Shown: positions 36,580-45,758 of the stretch, one piece after another | Layout of the letters: each line of letters starts with the position of its first letter | How positions within the stretch are numbered: the stretch's first letter is position 1 | NCBI GenBank assembly: GCA_964242335.1 | Contig: CAXTAY010000009.1 | Span: 43,956-107,955, forward strand | Length of the DNA stretch: 64,000 nt | Source: Lichenicoccus sp964242335 | Lineage (GTDB): Bacteria > Pseudomonadota > Alphaproteobacteria > Acetobacterales > Acetobacteraceae | Reading direction: 5' to 3' | Made by a program: the position numbers and the translations under genes | Notes under the pieces: generated by a model | The model's database searches: none | Told to the model about the DNA's origin: nothing | Seen by the model: only the letters and a program-made list of their open reading frames with translations

Positions 36580-37088
36580 CAGGAGTTCTCCGCGACGGCG
36601 CGCTGCAGCTCCGCCTTGGTCATGGTGGAGCGACCCTTGACGCCGAGCTTGGCCGCAGCGGCGGCGAGTTCGGCCCTGGTCACCGTGCCGCCGGTGGCGC
36701 GAACCTTCGCGACCTTGGCGGCGACGTCCCGAGGCTGCGGCGAGAACTGCTTGCCGTGCTGCGTGTCGACCCGCTTCTTCTCCGTGGTGCGCTGGTATTC
36801 GCTGTCGCTGAGCGCATCGCGGGCCTGCTTGGGCAGGTAGCGCTCCCCGGTCTTGCCGCTCTGCTCGCCGGACTTCGTCCCCCATTCCTCCCGGGTCCAC
36901 TCGGCCAGGTGGTTGTCCTTGCCCTTGTCGCCCGCGTAACCGCCACCCTCCCTCTTGTACTCCTGGGTCGCCATCTGCGCCTTGCGGGCGGACCACTGGC
37001 CCGACTTGCCTCCCTTGCTTCCGTCGGTGACCTTCTTCTTGACCTCCTCCCACAGTCTCGGGTCGGTCTTGTCAGCTGTCGCGGTCAT
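36579..37088 (-). CDS. DUF5872 domain protein with C-terminal SAP/Rho-N-like tail
   Basis: A 169-residue, very lysine-rich hydrophilic protein. The DUF5872 region is clear: DPRLWEEVKKKVTDGSKGG, GQWSARKAQMATQEYKREGGGY, WTREEWGTKSG and GERYLPKQARDALS. The last 35 residues (TRAELAAAAAKLGVKGRSTM-TKAELQRAVAENS) resemble a small SAP or Rho-N helix-extended-loop-helix unit, so nucleic-acid binding is plausible. First gene of a coupled run with DUF3140 and the small lipoprotein. Confidence 0.85.
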   Translation of the reverse strand: MTATADKTDPRLWEEVKKKVTDGSKGGKSGQWSARKAQMATQEYKREGGGYAGDKGKDNHLAEWTREEWGTKSGEQSGKTGERYLPKQARDALSDSEYQRTTEKKRVDTQHGKQFSPQPRDVAAKVAKVRATGGTVTRAELAAAAAKLGVKGRSTMTKAELQRAVAENS

Positions 37089-37847
37089 GGTTGTTGTCCT
37101 CGTGTTGATCCGGTCATACAGATCAGGGCTGCAGATCGTATATAAAGCGCAGGAACGCAGTGCCGGTTCTCGACGACTACCAAGCCAGTCTCCGCCATCG
37201 GAGCGCGAAACTACCGATCGTCAGGACTTTGGGCTTGACGCTACGGCCTCCCCACCTTCCCGAAATCTGTTGATCCGCGATCGAACGGCCCAGGGGTGAG
37301 GGCAGGAGAGCCTGTCGTCGAACCGGCACGACACGATGGTTGCGTGCCGCGACCGCGGCTTTGGTCGAGCTGCTGGTCGATCTTCACCAACCCGGCGATG
37401 TCTGAACAGGCCGACGATCCGGCAGGGCCGAAGCGATGACACCAAGAGGATCACCGTGGAGCGACATCAGGCGACACGTGATCGAGACACCGGTGCTCGA
37501 TGAAGGGCGAAGTTTTCATTGCGGTCTCGATTTGCTTGCAGAGGGCTCTGGAGACAGGCTTCCTTTGGATTTGAATCAAGAAGGTCAAGCGATGGATCTT
37601 GAACAAGCCCGGAGGATGAGCCCGGCATATTGCCTACATCGCTTCGCGGCTCACAGCGAACCGGTTCCGTGCCGTATCGGCCGCCACCGCCTCAAAGACC
37701 AGAACGACCTCATGCGTTGCACGGAACCGACTGCCTGAACGGCCAGACGAGAGGTCGCCTCTCCGAGATCCTGCTAAGCATCGGCAGGTCAGTCGATGCG
37801 GACGTCCAGAACGCTATTACCTTGTTTCTCCAGTGCGGGAGATTTTA
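37089..37847. other. Gene-poor junction entering the polysaccharide locus
   Basis: About 760 bases of falling GC content. Two small frames (37221-37454 minus, 37436-37738 plus) match no family and are not called. No complete transposase, tRNA or attachment repeat could be seen. It probably carries the promoter of the beta-helix protein and may mark the edge of an acquired segment. Confidence 0.45.
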
Positions 37848-40298
37848 TTGAACAGAACCGTCTTCGCCATCGGGTTGTTCCTGCCGGTTGCGGCTGCAGC
37901 GCAATCATCCAACGCGATGAACCTCAACCTGAACGGGATCCCGACCGCGCCGACGGCGGCGGTTGGCACCAACAGTAACCAGGTCGCCACCACCGCGTTC
38001 GTACAAGCCAGTACCGGCTCGGTGGCAACGAACCTGTCAGGTTCCTTGATAAACCTTCCTGGAATGCCGGCACGATCTCTCTCGGCTCGCGCCGGCGACG
38101 TCTACAATGTGCGCGATTATGGTGCGCTCGGGACGAACACGCCGACGACGCTCGCCACCCAGTTCCCGACATCCGCCACCGCCTCTCTGTCCAGCTTCGC
38201 CACTCAGTCCGTAAGCGGATCGACGCCGTATACCTGGATGACGAACCCGGCTTTCGGCCTCACCTTCTCGATGCCGACGAGCGCTGACCAGGGTGGCGCG
38301 GGAACATCCCTGACGTTTCTGCGCCCCCTCACCGGCATCAACAACTGGGCCGCTTCGGTCGCCGCGTGGCAGGCGCCTGGATCCGGCAACTACCTTCTGA
38401 ACACCGGCATGCAGGTGAGCGGATCCTGTATTGCGGCGGGCAGCACCGTCGCCGCCGTAGGCAGAACGCCCGGTGTCGCGGGCTACGGGACCATCACCCT
38501 CTCTCAACCGACCTCAACCGACTGCACGTCGGGTGCGGCGATCACGTTCACCATCGCGCCGTCCCAGCTCCAGGCCCTGACGATGGACTGGCTCGGCATC
38601 CAGACCGCGATGGCGGCCGCCTGGCAGAATTCCCAGGCTGGAGGCTCCGTCTATATGCCGGGGGGAAACTACATCATCAATCACTCCCTCATCAACGCCG
38701 GCGGCGTCGTCGACACGAACTTCGATGTCCCAAACCTCGATGTCCGCGGTGACGGCGTGGCGGAGACGCGACTGACGTTTCCGAGCGACCTGGGCGGCGA
38801 TGCCTGCGCCATCCTGAGCGGCGGCCGTGGTGTCGGCCTGACCTCCTTGTCGACCTATCATGACTTTCGCATTCTCGGCCCGAGCTATTCCCGGGTCATC
38901 GGAACGATGCCGAGCCAGATGGACGGCGTATGCGTCGGTGCGGACGACAAGGTCTATGGCTTGAGCGTCTCGAACATGCGATCTGGGGTCAATGGTGTGA
39001 AGGATCACTGGGCGGTTCGTGACGTCACCCTGTCCAACAACGGATATGGGATCTACTTCGCCCCGTACTCCTCGACGATCGGAAACCAGGTCATCGAGGA
39101 TTCCACCCTCGTCGGCAACACCATGGCGTCCATCGGCGTCGCGACGACGAACCAGATCGACGCATCCTTGGTCAGCAACGTGCATACCGGCTTCGGGCCC
39201 TACGGCCTCTACTACGAGACGAATACCGGCAACGTGAGCAACGGCCTGAACAACATTCTCACGAACAGCACCCTGACGAACGTCTACATCGAGGCGATCG
39301 GCAATGGCTGGATCTACGGATCCGGTGGAAAGGGCGCCGTCATCAGGAACGTCTTCATCAACGGCGGCCCTTCGGACGTCGGATCCCAGACGAACTACGC
39401 GATGCCGAACGGATCGGGGAGTGTGTCGAGGGCACCTGCGGTCATCTACGTGAACGAGTTCCAGTCCAACACCATGTTGGGGACGTGCTGGACGTCATAT
39501 GGCTCCGTCGCGGACGCGATCGTCGAAACCAGCGACCGAAGCACCGGCAACGTCTGGATAAACGACTCCGCCTTCGTCTCCAACGCAACCACGACGGTCT
39601 GGCCGATCAAGGCGGCCGGGAGCATGAACAACAACACGTTCCAGACGCCGTGGGGCAGCGGAGTCTTCCGTCGTGCCGGCGTAGCCGTCGCAGCCAACCT
39701 GCCCGTCTATGATACCGGTTCGTTCCTTGTCGTGCCCTACCTAGACGGAAAGAGTTTTGCCGGCATCACGGCCGCTCCTGCCAGTCAAAATGGGACCGTG
39801 GCAGTGATCACGGCGGCCGATTTCGCAAGCCTCGCGAAGGCTGATACCACCCAGCCGATCGCCGGCGGTCAACCCGTCTTCGCGACGAGCAACGGCGTAG
39901 CCGGCGGCCTCGACCAGGCAAATGCGATCGGCACCGCGGTCGGCTATTCCGGCGCGGGTACCGCCACCGTCTACGTCGACCTCGACCCCGGCGCCAACGC
40001 CGGTGCCACCGGTGCCGCAACCGGCTTGACCGCGGCCGGCAACACCCAAGGGAGCGCGTTCAAGGTCACGAGCTCAACCAACCGCTTCACCGGCGTTGCT
40101 CCTGGAACCGGCGCAGTGCTGGGTGCGGTTCCGGTGGGAGATGCGATCGTCATCTACAACGACGGCGGAAACGCGCTCCTGGTATACCCTCAGGCCGGAA
40201 GCCAGATCGGTAACGCCGCGCCAAATGCCGGCGTAAGCGTGGCAGCCGGGTCATCCGCAAGCTTCAGGCGGCTGTCGACTACGCTCTGGCATCAGTAG
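37848..40298 (+). CDS. Secreted tailspike-like right-handed beta-helix protein
   Basis: An 816-residue exported protein. A signal peptide (NRTVFAIGLFLPVAAAAQ, cleavage near AAAQS) is followed by GIPTAPTAAVGTNSNQVATTAFVQ, the T-A-P-T-A-x-x-G-T-N-x-x-Q-I-A-T-T-A-F repeat of phage tail fibres. Next comes VYNVRDYGALG, the opening of pectate-lyase-superfamily beta-helix domains in tailspikes, and a long helix region rich in Asn, Gly, Ser and Thr. The C-terminal part resembles modules of phage tail proteins. Start: TTG with GGGAG six bases upstream; GTG at 37833 is the alternative. Next to a polysaccharide operon it may be a glycan lyase or surface-attachment protein. Confidence 0.75.
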   Translation: MNRTVFAIGLFLPVAAAAQSSNAMNLNLNGIPTAPTAAVGTNSNQVATTAFVQASTGSVATNLSGSLINLPGMPARSLSARAGDVYNVRDYGALGTNTPTTLATQFPTSATASLSSFATQSVSGSTPYTWMTNPAFGLTFSMPTSADQGGAGTSLTFLRPLTGINNWAASVAAWQAPGSGNYLLNTGMQVSGSCIAAGSTVAAVGRTPGVAGYGTITLSQPTSTDCTSGAAITFTIAPSQLQALTMDWLGIQTAMAAAWQNSQAGGSVYMPGGNYIINHSLINAGGVVDTNFDVPNLDVRGDGVAETRLTFPSDLGGDACAILSGGRGVGLTSLSTYHDFRILGPSYSRVIGTMPSQMDGVCVGADDKVYGLSVSNMRSGVNGVKDHWAVRDVTLSNNGYGIYFAPYSSTIGNQVIEDSTLVGNTMASIGVATTNQIDASLVSNVHTGFGPYGLYYETNTGNVSNGLNNILTNSTLTNVYIEAIGNGWIYGSGGKGAVIRNVFINGGPSDVGSQTNYAMPNGSGSVSRAPAVIYVNEFQSNTMLGTCWTSYGSVADAIVETSDRSTGNVWINDSAFVSNATTTVWPIKAAGSMNNNTFQTPWGSGVFRRAGVAVAANLPVYDTGSFLVVPYLDGKSFAGITAAPASQNGTVAVITAADFASLAKADTTQPIAGGQPVFATSNGVAGGLDQANAIGTAVGYSGAGTATVYVDLDPGANAGATGAATGLTAAGNTQGSAFKVTSSTNRFTGVAPGTGAVLGAVPVGDAIVIYNDGGNALLVYPQAGSQIGNAAPNAGVSVAAGSSASFRRLSTTLWHQ

Positions 40299-40476
40299 TG
40301 GCTTTCTGGCTGACCGCATCATGTGAAAGCATCTCTCAAGCACGCTCTAGCAAATTCTGCTGACCACACCGCCTGGAGGTCGCCTTTCACTCCACGTCGC
40401 ATCCTGGAGCGGTGCCTCCAGGAGACAACCTGACCTAGCTCCTCAGGACCGATCTGACTGTCGAAGCGCCTAACTG

Positions 40477-41604
40477 CTACCTCGAGGCGGCCCGGCCAAA
40501 ACCAGCGGCCGCCTTGAGTGACGCGACGCCACGTTGATCATTTTCTGTCACCTGAACAAGCTGAAAACGGTTTCGGAGGATCATGGCGACCGCCGGCACT
40601 ACGAGGGCAATCCAGTCAGAGAAAATGCGGATCTCCACGATCCGGCCCACAATCATCAGCCCAGTAAATGATAGTGGCAGGATAACGATGATCGCACGTT
40701 CCAAACCTTTGACGCCGATCCACCGACGCTGCAGCCAAAGAAACGGTAGCGAGAAGCCACATATACTCGCGAGCAACGGCCACTGTTGAGGCTTAAGCAA
40801 CTCACGAACATTGTAGCCAAAGTGGGTAATGAACAAGCCGTTTGCGACACCGCCTTCTTCTACCGGGTTGTGCGAGAAGGTTCGTGCGAGCAGGATCTTG
40901 ATTGCAATCCAGATCGCCGCCTGACATATCGCATGCGGTATTATCCACCGCATCCGCGACTTCAAACTTTGACCTTCATCAGCGAGACGGAACCACTCCC
41001 ATACCGCGAAAAATAGGGTAATGAAGCAGGCAGCCTCTCGATTTAACACTGCTAGCACGAAGGTAGGGTAGTAGGCCCACCAGATTCGCCGCAGCACGAG
41101 AGAAACGGCAATAGCGAAAAACATCAGGGACGGCACGTCATAGGGCGTCGTAAAAGGATTGTCCCACGCATACGCTAGGTCGAACTGCGCCCACAAAATT
41201 ACGAGGAAGGAACTCCAAAATGCGAACTTCGGATCACCACTAAGCGTAAGAATACTGAATGAGGTAGCCACGACCGCTACCATTAAGCAGGAAAAGGCGA
41301 TTATTGCAAGGACGAGGCGATAGGGGTCCTTGTAGTTTGGTGGGAGGTATGCCTCCACTTCTGATAGAAGTGACCCTTGAGTAAGCGTCCGGAAGACAAA
41401 CATAGGCAGAACCCGGTACTGATACGGTGTCCGTTCTAGTCCCTCGGTATAAAGTTTCATGTTCAGAAAGAGAGGGAGTGAGGCGTAGCTGAGTGAAAAG
41501 TAGCTACATGCCAGCATCAGAAACAGCCATCGTGTGGCAAGATGCAGCTTGTTCAGCTGGTCGCTGTAGCGCTTTCCCTCGTTCGACCGACGTGCCCAGG
41601 TCAT
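40477..41604 (-). CDS. Polytopic membrane protein of unknown function
   Basis: A 375-residue protein with about eight to ten hydrophobic helices and aromatic-rich loops (RTPYQYRVLPMFVFRTL, PPNYKDPYRL, WDNPFTTPYDVPSL, NREAACFITLFFAVWEWF). The RVLP, Y-D-V-P and LNRE motifs recall GT-C-like or EpsG-like membrane proteins of polysaccharide loci, but I cannot assign it. GC content is close to half, far below the flanks, which suggests recent acquisition along with its neighbours. Confidence 0.7.
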   Translation of the reverse strand: MTWARRSNEGKRYSDQLNKLHLATRWLFLMLACSYFSLSYASLPLFLNMKLYTEGLERTPYQYRVLPMFVFRTLTQGSLLSEVEAYLPPNYKDPYRLVLAIIAFSCLMVAVVATSFSILTLSGDPKFAFWSSFLVILWAQFDLAYAWDNPFTTPYDVPSLMFFAIAVSLVLRRIWWAYYPTFVLAVLNREAACFITLFFAVWEWFRLADEGQSLKSRMRWIIPHAICQAAIWIAIKILLARTFSHNPVEEGGVANGLFITHFGYNVRELLKPQQWPLLASICGFSLPFLWLQRRWIGVKGLERAIIVILPLSFTGLMIVGRIVEIRIFSDWIALVVPAVAMILRNRFQLVQVTENDQRGVASLKAAAGFGRAASR

Positions 41605-41793
41605 GGTTTATCCATTCCCAACAGTCAAGCTTCCCAAAAGTATCTGACAGACCACGATGCAGATCGACTTTGTCTAATAGCCGATCGCTAAAGCTGCATT
41701 TGTACTGCCCGCCCAGATGCACCCGATAGTTATAGTTCCTGCGTCCAACGTAAGTCTAATCTTGCTTAACAAAACAATATGGGATGCCAAATG

Positions 41794-42495
41794 TCACTGA
41801 CAATTCAAGATCCTGCTCAGCCGTGACCATACCATCCGAAGAACGCCGCGCCGATATTTTTGAAATAGAAGAGACACTTTACTCGACGGCGAGAGTCTCA
41901 CCTCATGACGACTGATAAAGAGGACGTCCTCGTAAGTGCGTGAGAAGTCGATTGCCATGAAGCCCATCTTCTTAAGACGTGCTAGGATCGATTTGATCGC
42001 CGGAACCGCTTCGGGATCTAGAAAAGCATGAAACTCGACGCTGATCTGCTTCGCCAGAAGAAGCGTTGCCGCAGGAGTCGATTGCAGCATTTCGACCTCC
42101 GCGCCCTCTATGTCGACCTTCAGCAGATCGATCCGTCGGATGCCTTGTGTATGCACCAAGTCCGAGAAGGAGATGCAAGGCACGGACACCGCTTGAGTCC
42201 GAGGTCCAGCTGTCAAGCTGCTAGCCTCAGAGTTTTCCGGATTGACATGAAAGCTAACATCGCCTCGCGATTCGCTGACAGCATAGTTCAGCGGCCGGAG
42301 CCTATCCGACCCCACGATAGCCTGTATTAACAAGGGATTGGCCTCGACGCCAACGACCTTGCAGCTGAACTTCCGCTGCATCTCGTAGGAGAAATAGCCT
42401 TCATTCATGCCAAGATCAACAATCAAGCCGTCATCTTTCGGGAGGAGATCCCTGATGAAGCTGTGGCCTCTGATACGATCAACCGCAAGCGTCAT
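41794..42495 (-). CDS. FkbM family methyltransferase
   Basis: A 233-residue SAM-dependent O-methyltransferase. The SAM site is LIVDLGMNEGYFSYEMQ; VVGVEANPLLIQAI, RIDLLKVDIEGAEVEML and ISVEFHAF are FkbM signatures. In polysaccharide loci such enzymes methylate sugars of the repeat unit. The ATG with a GAGGTG site was preferred over a GTG 87 bases upstream with no ribosome-binding site. Low GC like its neighbours. Confidence 0.85.
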   Translation of the reverse strand: MTLAVDRIRGHSFIRDLLPKDDGLIVDLGMNEGYFSYEMQRKFSCKVVGVEANPLLIQAIVGSDRLRPLNYAVSESRGDVSFHVNPENSEASSLTAGPRTQAVSVPCISFSDLVHTQGIRRIDLLKVDIEGAEVEMLQSTPAATLLLAKQISVEFHAFLDPEAVPAIKSILARLKKMGFMAIDFSRTYEDVLFISRHEVRLSPSSKVSLLFQKYRRGVLRMVWSRLSRILNCQ

Positions 42496-42972
42496 GTGGC
42501 ACCTCGTAGACGGCGTGGATGTTGTCCGGACGTAGCCAGCTACCGGAGTTTTTCTCCACCCCGAAATTGGCTCAATCTCCACCAGTATGTGCGACGTGGA
42601 CCATCAACCGCTCTATACGTTCCTGCTTCCTCAAACGCTCCGGCCTCGTTGTAAAGCTGACGACAGGCGGTTAGCGCCGCTGAGAGAACCTAAACAGTGA
42701 TCTGATACCTTACCACTCTTCGATCTCGCGGCAACGACGCGCGGCAAGTACATCGGAATTTAGCGCTATGGCCTACCGTTCAGGCCGGCTCCCAAACGAG
42801 TAGACGAGGAAGCTGCGATTAGGGAGTAGTCGAAGAGGATGCTGTAGCAAGCGCTGGCGGCAAGGCACGACCGCCGAGGTGGCGGTACCAGTCACTGGCT
42901 CTGCGCCGAGGCCTGTTGACGATTAGCTCATGATACCGATGAGGCAGCTACAACGTATTGTGCTATACCTAG
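42496..42972. other. Divergent intergenic region
   Basis: 477 bases between the methyltransferase and the divergent GT4. Lower GC; likely holds promoters for both. No recognised gene, repeat or tRNA. Confidence 0.45.
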
Positions 42973-44238
42973 ATGACTGGCTTTCCAAGAGGTCGTCCTG
43001 AGATGTCTGTTGTCTCTCAACGCGTTTCGATGACAAGCCGGCCTGATCAAGCGGCAGGATCAGCTGCTTTGGGACGCCGAAAGAAGCGGATTGCCATCTT
43101 CATAAGTTGCGACTCGTTTGAAGGGTTCTACGGCGGGACGTTCGGGTTAAATCGCGAGACTTACCTCAGGTCATATCGCAACGACTTCGTTTGGGAGTAT
43201 GCGGAAGGTCTGCGTCGGCAGGGACACGTCGTCGTCATATACATTCTGTCCTACGGCAACCCCGAACTACGGCAGGCTTACGATGGACTAAGCGTACGGT
43301 TCCTTCGGTTGCCATTCTGGCTCCGCGTCGTCGATCCAGTGCTGTATCGCCTCCGGCCTCGTAGATATGGGTCGACCACTCGCGACCGTGTCGCGTTCCT
43401 AGGATACGGCCAAGCGCTGCAAGCGGCGCTCGTGCAGGACGGTATCGATGTTCTTTATCACCAGGAGGTCTGGACGCCACGCTTCGACATCATTACCCGC
43501 GCTAGCCAAGTTCATGTCGTCGGCGCGGATCAAGGAGCAGTCTACGCAGACTGGATGGCACCCGCGAAGCGTCTATCCGTCAGACGCGCATCCTATGTCC
43601 TATGCCAGTCCGCAATCACTGCGGACCGTGTCCGCGGTTTCGGCGGCAAACCTATCCTTTTCAGCAATGGTGTCGACACCGACTTCTTCAAGCCGCCACC
43701 GTCTGAGCCTCGTCGGGGCAGATGCGTACTTGCTGTCGGTAGATTAGTGGAAGGACAGAAGCGTTTCTCTGATCTGCTTCGGGCGATGCAGTCGCTGCCC
43801 GATTTTTCCCTGACCCTCGTGGGTAGCGGGCCTGATGAGGCGCGGTTGAAGCAATTCGCAGTGGAAAGCGGCATAGCGGAGAGAGTGACATTCGCGGGCT
43901 TCTTGAGTGATCGTGCGGAACTGCGTCGCCTCTATCAGGACTGTGGTGTTTTCGTCTCCAGCTCGAAGTGGGAGGCGACGGCGCTTGTTGTCCTGGAAGC
44001 AATGAGTTGTGCCGCTCCCGTAGTCGCTACGCGTATCCCCTCGTTTGAGGACTTGTTCACTGATAAAGTCGATGGTCTCCTGGTTTCGGTTGGCGCGCCG
44101 GGGGAGATGGCGCATGCCATACGGGCTGCGCACGAGCACCAGAGCGAACTAGGGGAGAATGCGCGCGCTACCGCGGTATCGCGCTACTCGTCGCACTCAG
44201 TTTATTCGCGGTTGTCGGACTTACTCGAGTCGCTTTGA
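42973..44238 (+). CDS. Glycosyltransferase family 4
   Basis: A 421-residue GT-B enzyme. After a disordered N-terminus (about 37 residues) the first Rossmann domain begins RIAIFISCDSFEG; the C-terminal nucleotide-sugar domain shows FSNGVDTDFFKP, VLAVGRLVEGQKRFSDLLRAM, LVGSGPDEARLK, ERVTFAGFLSD and the E-x7-E-type motif SSSKWEATALVVLEAMSCAAPVVAT. Retaining sugar transfer to the repeat unit is likely; sugar unknown. The start codon at 42973 is provisional, since two further ATG codons lie within 57 bases. It converges on the polymerase gene. Confidence 0.88.
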   Translation: MTGFPRGRPEMSVVSQRVSMTSRPDQAAGSAALGRRKKRIAIFISCDSFEGFYGGTFGLNRETYLRSYRNDFVWEYAEGLRRQGHVVVIYILSYGNPELRQAYDGLSVRFLRLPFWLRVVDPVLYRLRPRRYGSTTRDRVAFLGYGQALQAALVQDGIDVLYHQEVWTPRFDIITRASQVHVVGADQGAVYADWMAPAKRLSVRRASYVLCQSAITADRVRGFGGKPILFSNGVDTDFFKPPPSEPRRGRCVLAVGRLVEGQKRFSDLLRAMQSLPDFSLTLVGSGPDEARLKQFAVESGIAERVTFAGFLSDRAELRRLYQDCGVFVSSSKWEATALVVLEAMSCAAPVVATRIPSFEDLFTDKVDGLLVSVGAPGEMAHAIRAAHEHQSELGENARATAVSRYSSHSVYSRLSDLLESL

Positions 44239-44307
44239 CTGGGTTTTCTAGCCCTGCGACTTCTCCAACGGCGATAGCAGAAGTCTTTGCGCATGATCTT
44301 GCCGGAA

Positions 44308-45756
44308 CTATGACACATGTGGGCGGATGCCGTAGGCCATGACGAAGCCGCCGGAAAGCCAAAGAATTGCACCGGCGAAGCCGGAAACGTTTACGAAAGG
44401 AAGTTCCATCATACTGCATAATGAGGCAGCCGCGAAAGTGATGGCGGCAGAAGACCTGAGGCGGCGGCCGGTGCAGAGAGCTTGTACAAGAAAAGCAAGC
44501 ATCCCGAGAAGGTAAATCGTGCCTGCAACCCAACCAAGGCTTAGATAGATCGCAAGCGGCCCGGCATCGATGCTAACGAGGTCGGCGTTGCCGGAGACTA
44601 CTGCGCCACGACCAAGTGCTCCGATACCCAACCCTAGAGGATGGGCATCAATCACAGCCGGAGCATTCGACCAGATCGACAGCCGCGTCAAAGCGCTGTC
44701 GTCGGTGCTGAGCGCGCTAATGGTGCTGAAGCGCTCGACCAGGGAGTCACCGATGGTCGAGTCGAGGTTCCCGACTACGATCAGTAGAACAATCAATGCG
44801 GCTAACATACGGCCGAGATTGTTCACCATCCGCCCGCCTCCGAGAAGGCTGGCGACACTCAGGCTCAGCAGAACGCCACCGGTCACGGAGCGGTTATGTG
44901 ATAAAAGCAACAGAAGGCTGAGAGCGGGTAGAAGGATCAGCGTCAACCGGGTGCGAAAGTACATGGACAACAAGATTAACGCGCCTAACCACTCGGCCAA
45001 GACGCCCGGGGCGTTCAGCGTGCTGAAAACGGTGAAGTGTTCCGCAGCAAGCTCGCCTGGACTGAATTCGCCAGTCGATAGAGCCCAGTTAACGTCCCAC
45101 ATCGGCGGGCTCCAGAACTGATAAAGTCCGTATCCCGCGACAACGAACGAGTTGAGAGTGATAAAACCACGCAGATGGGGTTCCGCGTCGCCGACGTCAG
45201 GTGCGTGCTGAATAAGATAGAAGACGTAGAGGAGCGGCGCAATCCAGTCGGCGGCACCAACAAGACCGCTGAAGATCTGGCCCTGCACGAGATTGATCGC
45301 TAGGCCGTATAGCGCCGGCAGCAAAAGCATCAAGCCGACCATCGTCTCGCGGTGCCTGAACAGATCTCGGCTTTGCAGGATATCCTTCAACATCAGCAGG
45401 GCGACAAGATTTGGGGTTGCGAGGATGATGTTCATGGCATCGAAACCGGCACGATAGTCGATCACGCGACGGATGAACGGCGTCAACGTCCAAAACCAGA
45501 AGGTGAGCGTGAGGTAAAGCCATGGACAACGGCGCTGGTACCTCGCAGCGGTGATGACGGCACTGCCCATGAACAGGATCCGCGCGGGATTTCCGAGCCC
45601 GATCCACGCGAGGCACCCTGTCATGGCGAAAATCAACGCGACCAGGAGCGCCTGTCGAACCGATGGAGCCAGGGCGGCCACCTGGGGGCGCGCAGAGATC
45701 ACAGGCGCGGCGCGTGGGGTGGTCACCCGTTCTGCGGCGAATGAGGCCCTGAGCAT
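44308..45756 (-). CDS. Polysaccharide polymerase, O-antigen ligase/Wzy-like
   Basis: A 482-residue inner membrane protein with about eleven helices and one large periplasmic loop between helices near residues 365-410 containing RLSIWSNAPAVIDAHPLGLGIGALG, the R-x-x-x-W...HP-x-G-x-G motif of the Wzy/WaaL superfamily. LLSHNRSVTGG earlier is the conserved S-x-S-R-x-G-like segment. It would polymerise lipid-linked repeat units in the periplasm. Last gene of the leftward operon, starting two bases after the GT4 stop. Confidence 0.85.
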   Translation of the reverse strand: MLRASFAAERVTTPRAAPVISARPQVAALAPSVRQALLVALIFAMTGCLAWIGLGNPARILFMGSAVITAARYQRRCPWLYLTLTFWFWTLTPFIRRVIDYRAGFDAMNIILATPNLVALLMLKDILQSRDLFRHRETMVGLMLLLPALYGLAINLVQGQIFSGLVGAADWIAPLLYVFYLIQHAPDVGDAEPHLRGFITLNSFVVAGYGLYQFWSPPMWDVNWALSTGEFSPGELAAEHFTVFSTLNAPGVLAEWLGALILLSMYFRTRLTLILLPALSLLLLLSHNRSVTGGVLLSLSVASLLGGGRMVNNLGRMLAALIVLLIVVGNLDSTIGDSLVERFSTISALSTDDSALTRLSIWSNAPAVIDAHPLGLGIGALGRGAVVSGNADLVSIDAGPLAIYLSLGWVAGTIYLLGMLAFLVQALCTGRRLRSSAAITFAAASLCSMMELPFVNVSGFAGAILWLSGGFVMAYGIRPHVS

Positions 45757-45758
45757 GG

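Noticed and set aside
37221..37738. Possible transposase remnant or small genes in the junction
   Set aside because: No transposase motif, inverted terminal repeat or target duplication could be seen, and the short frames match nothing.
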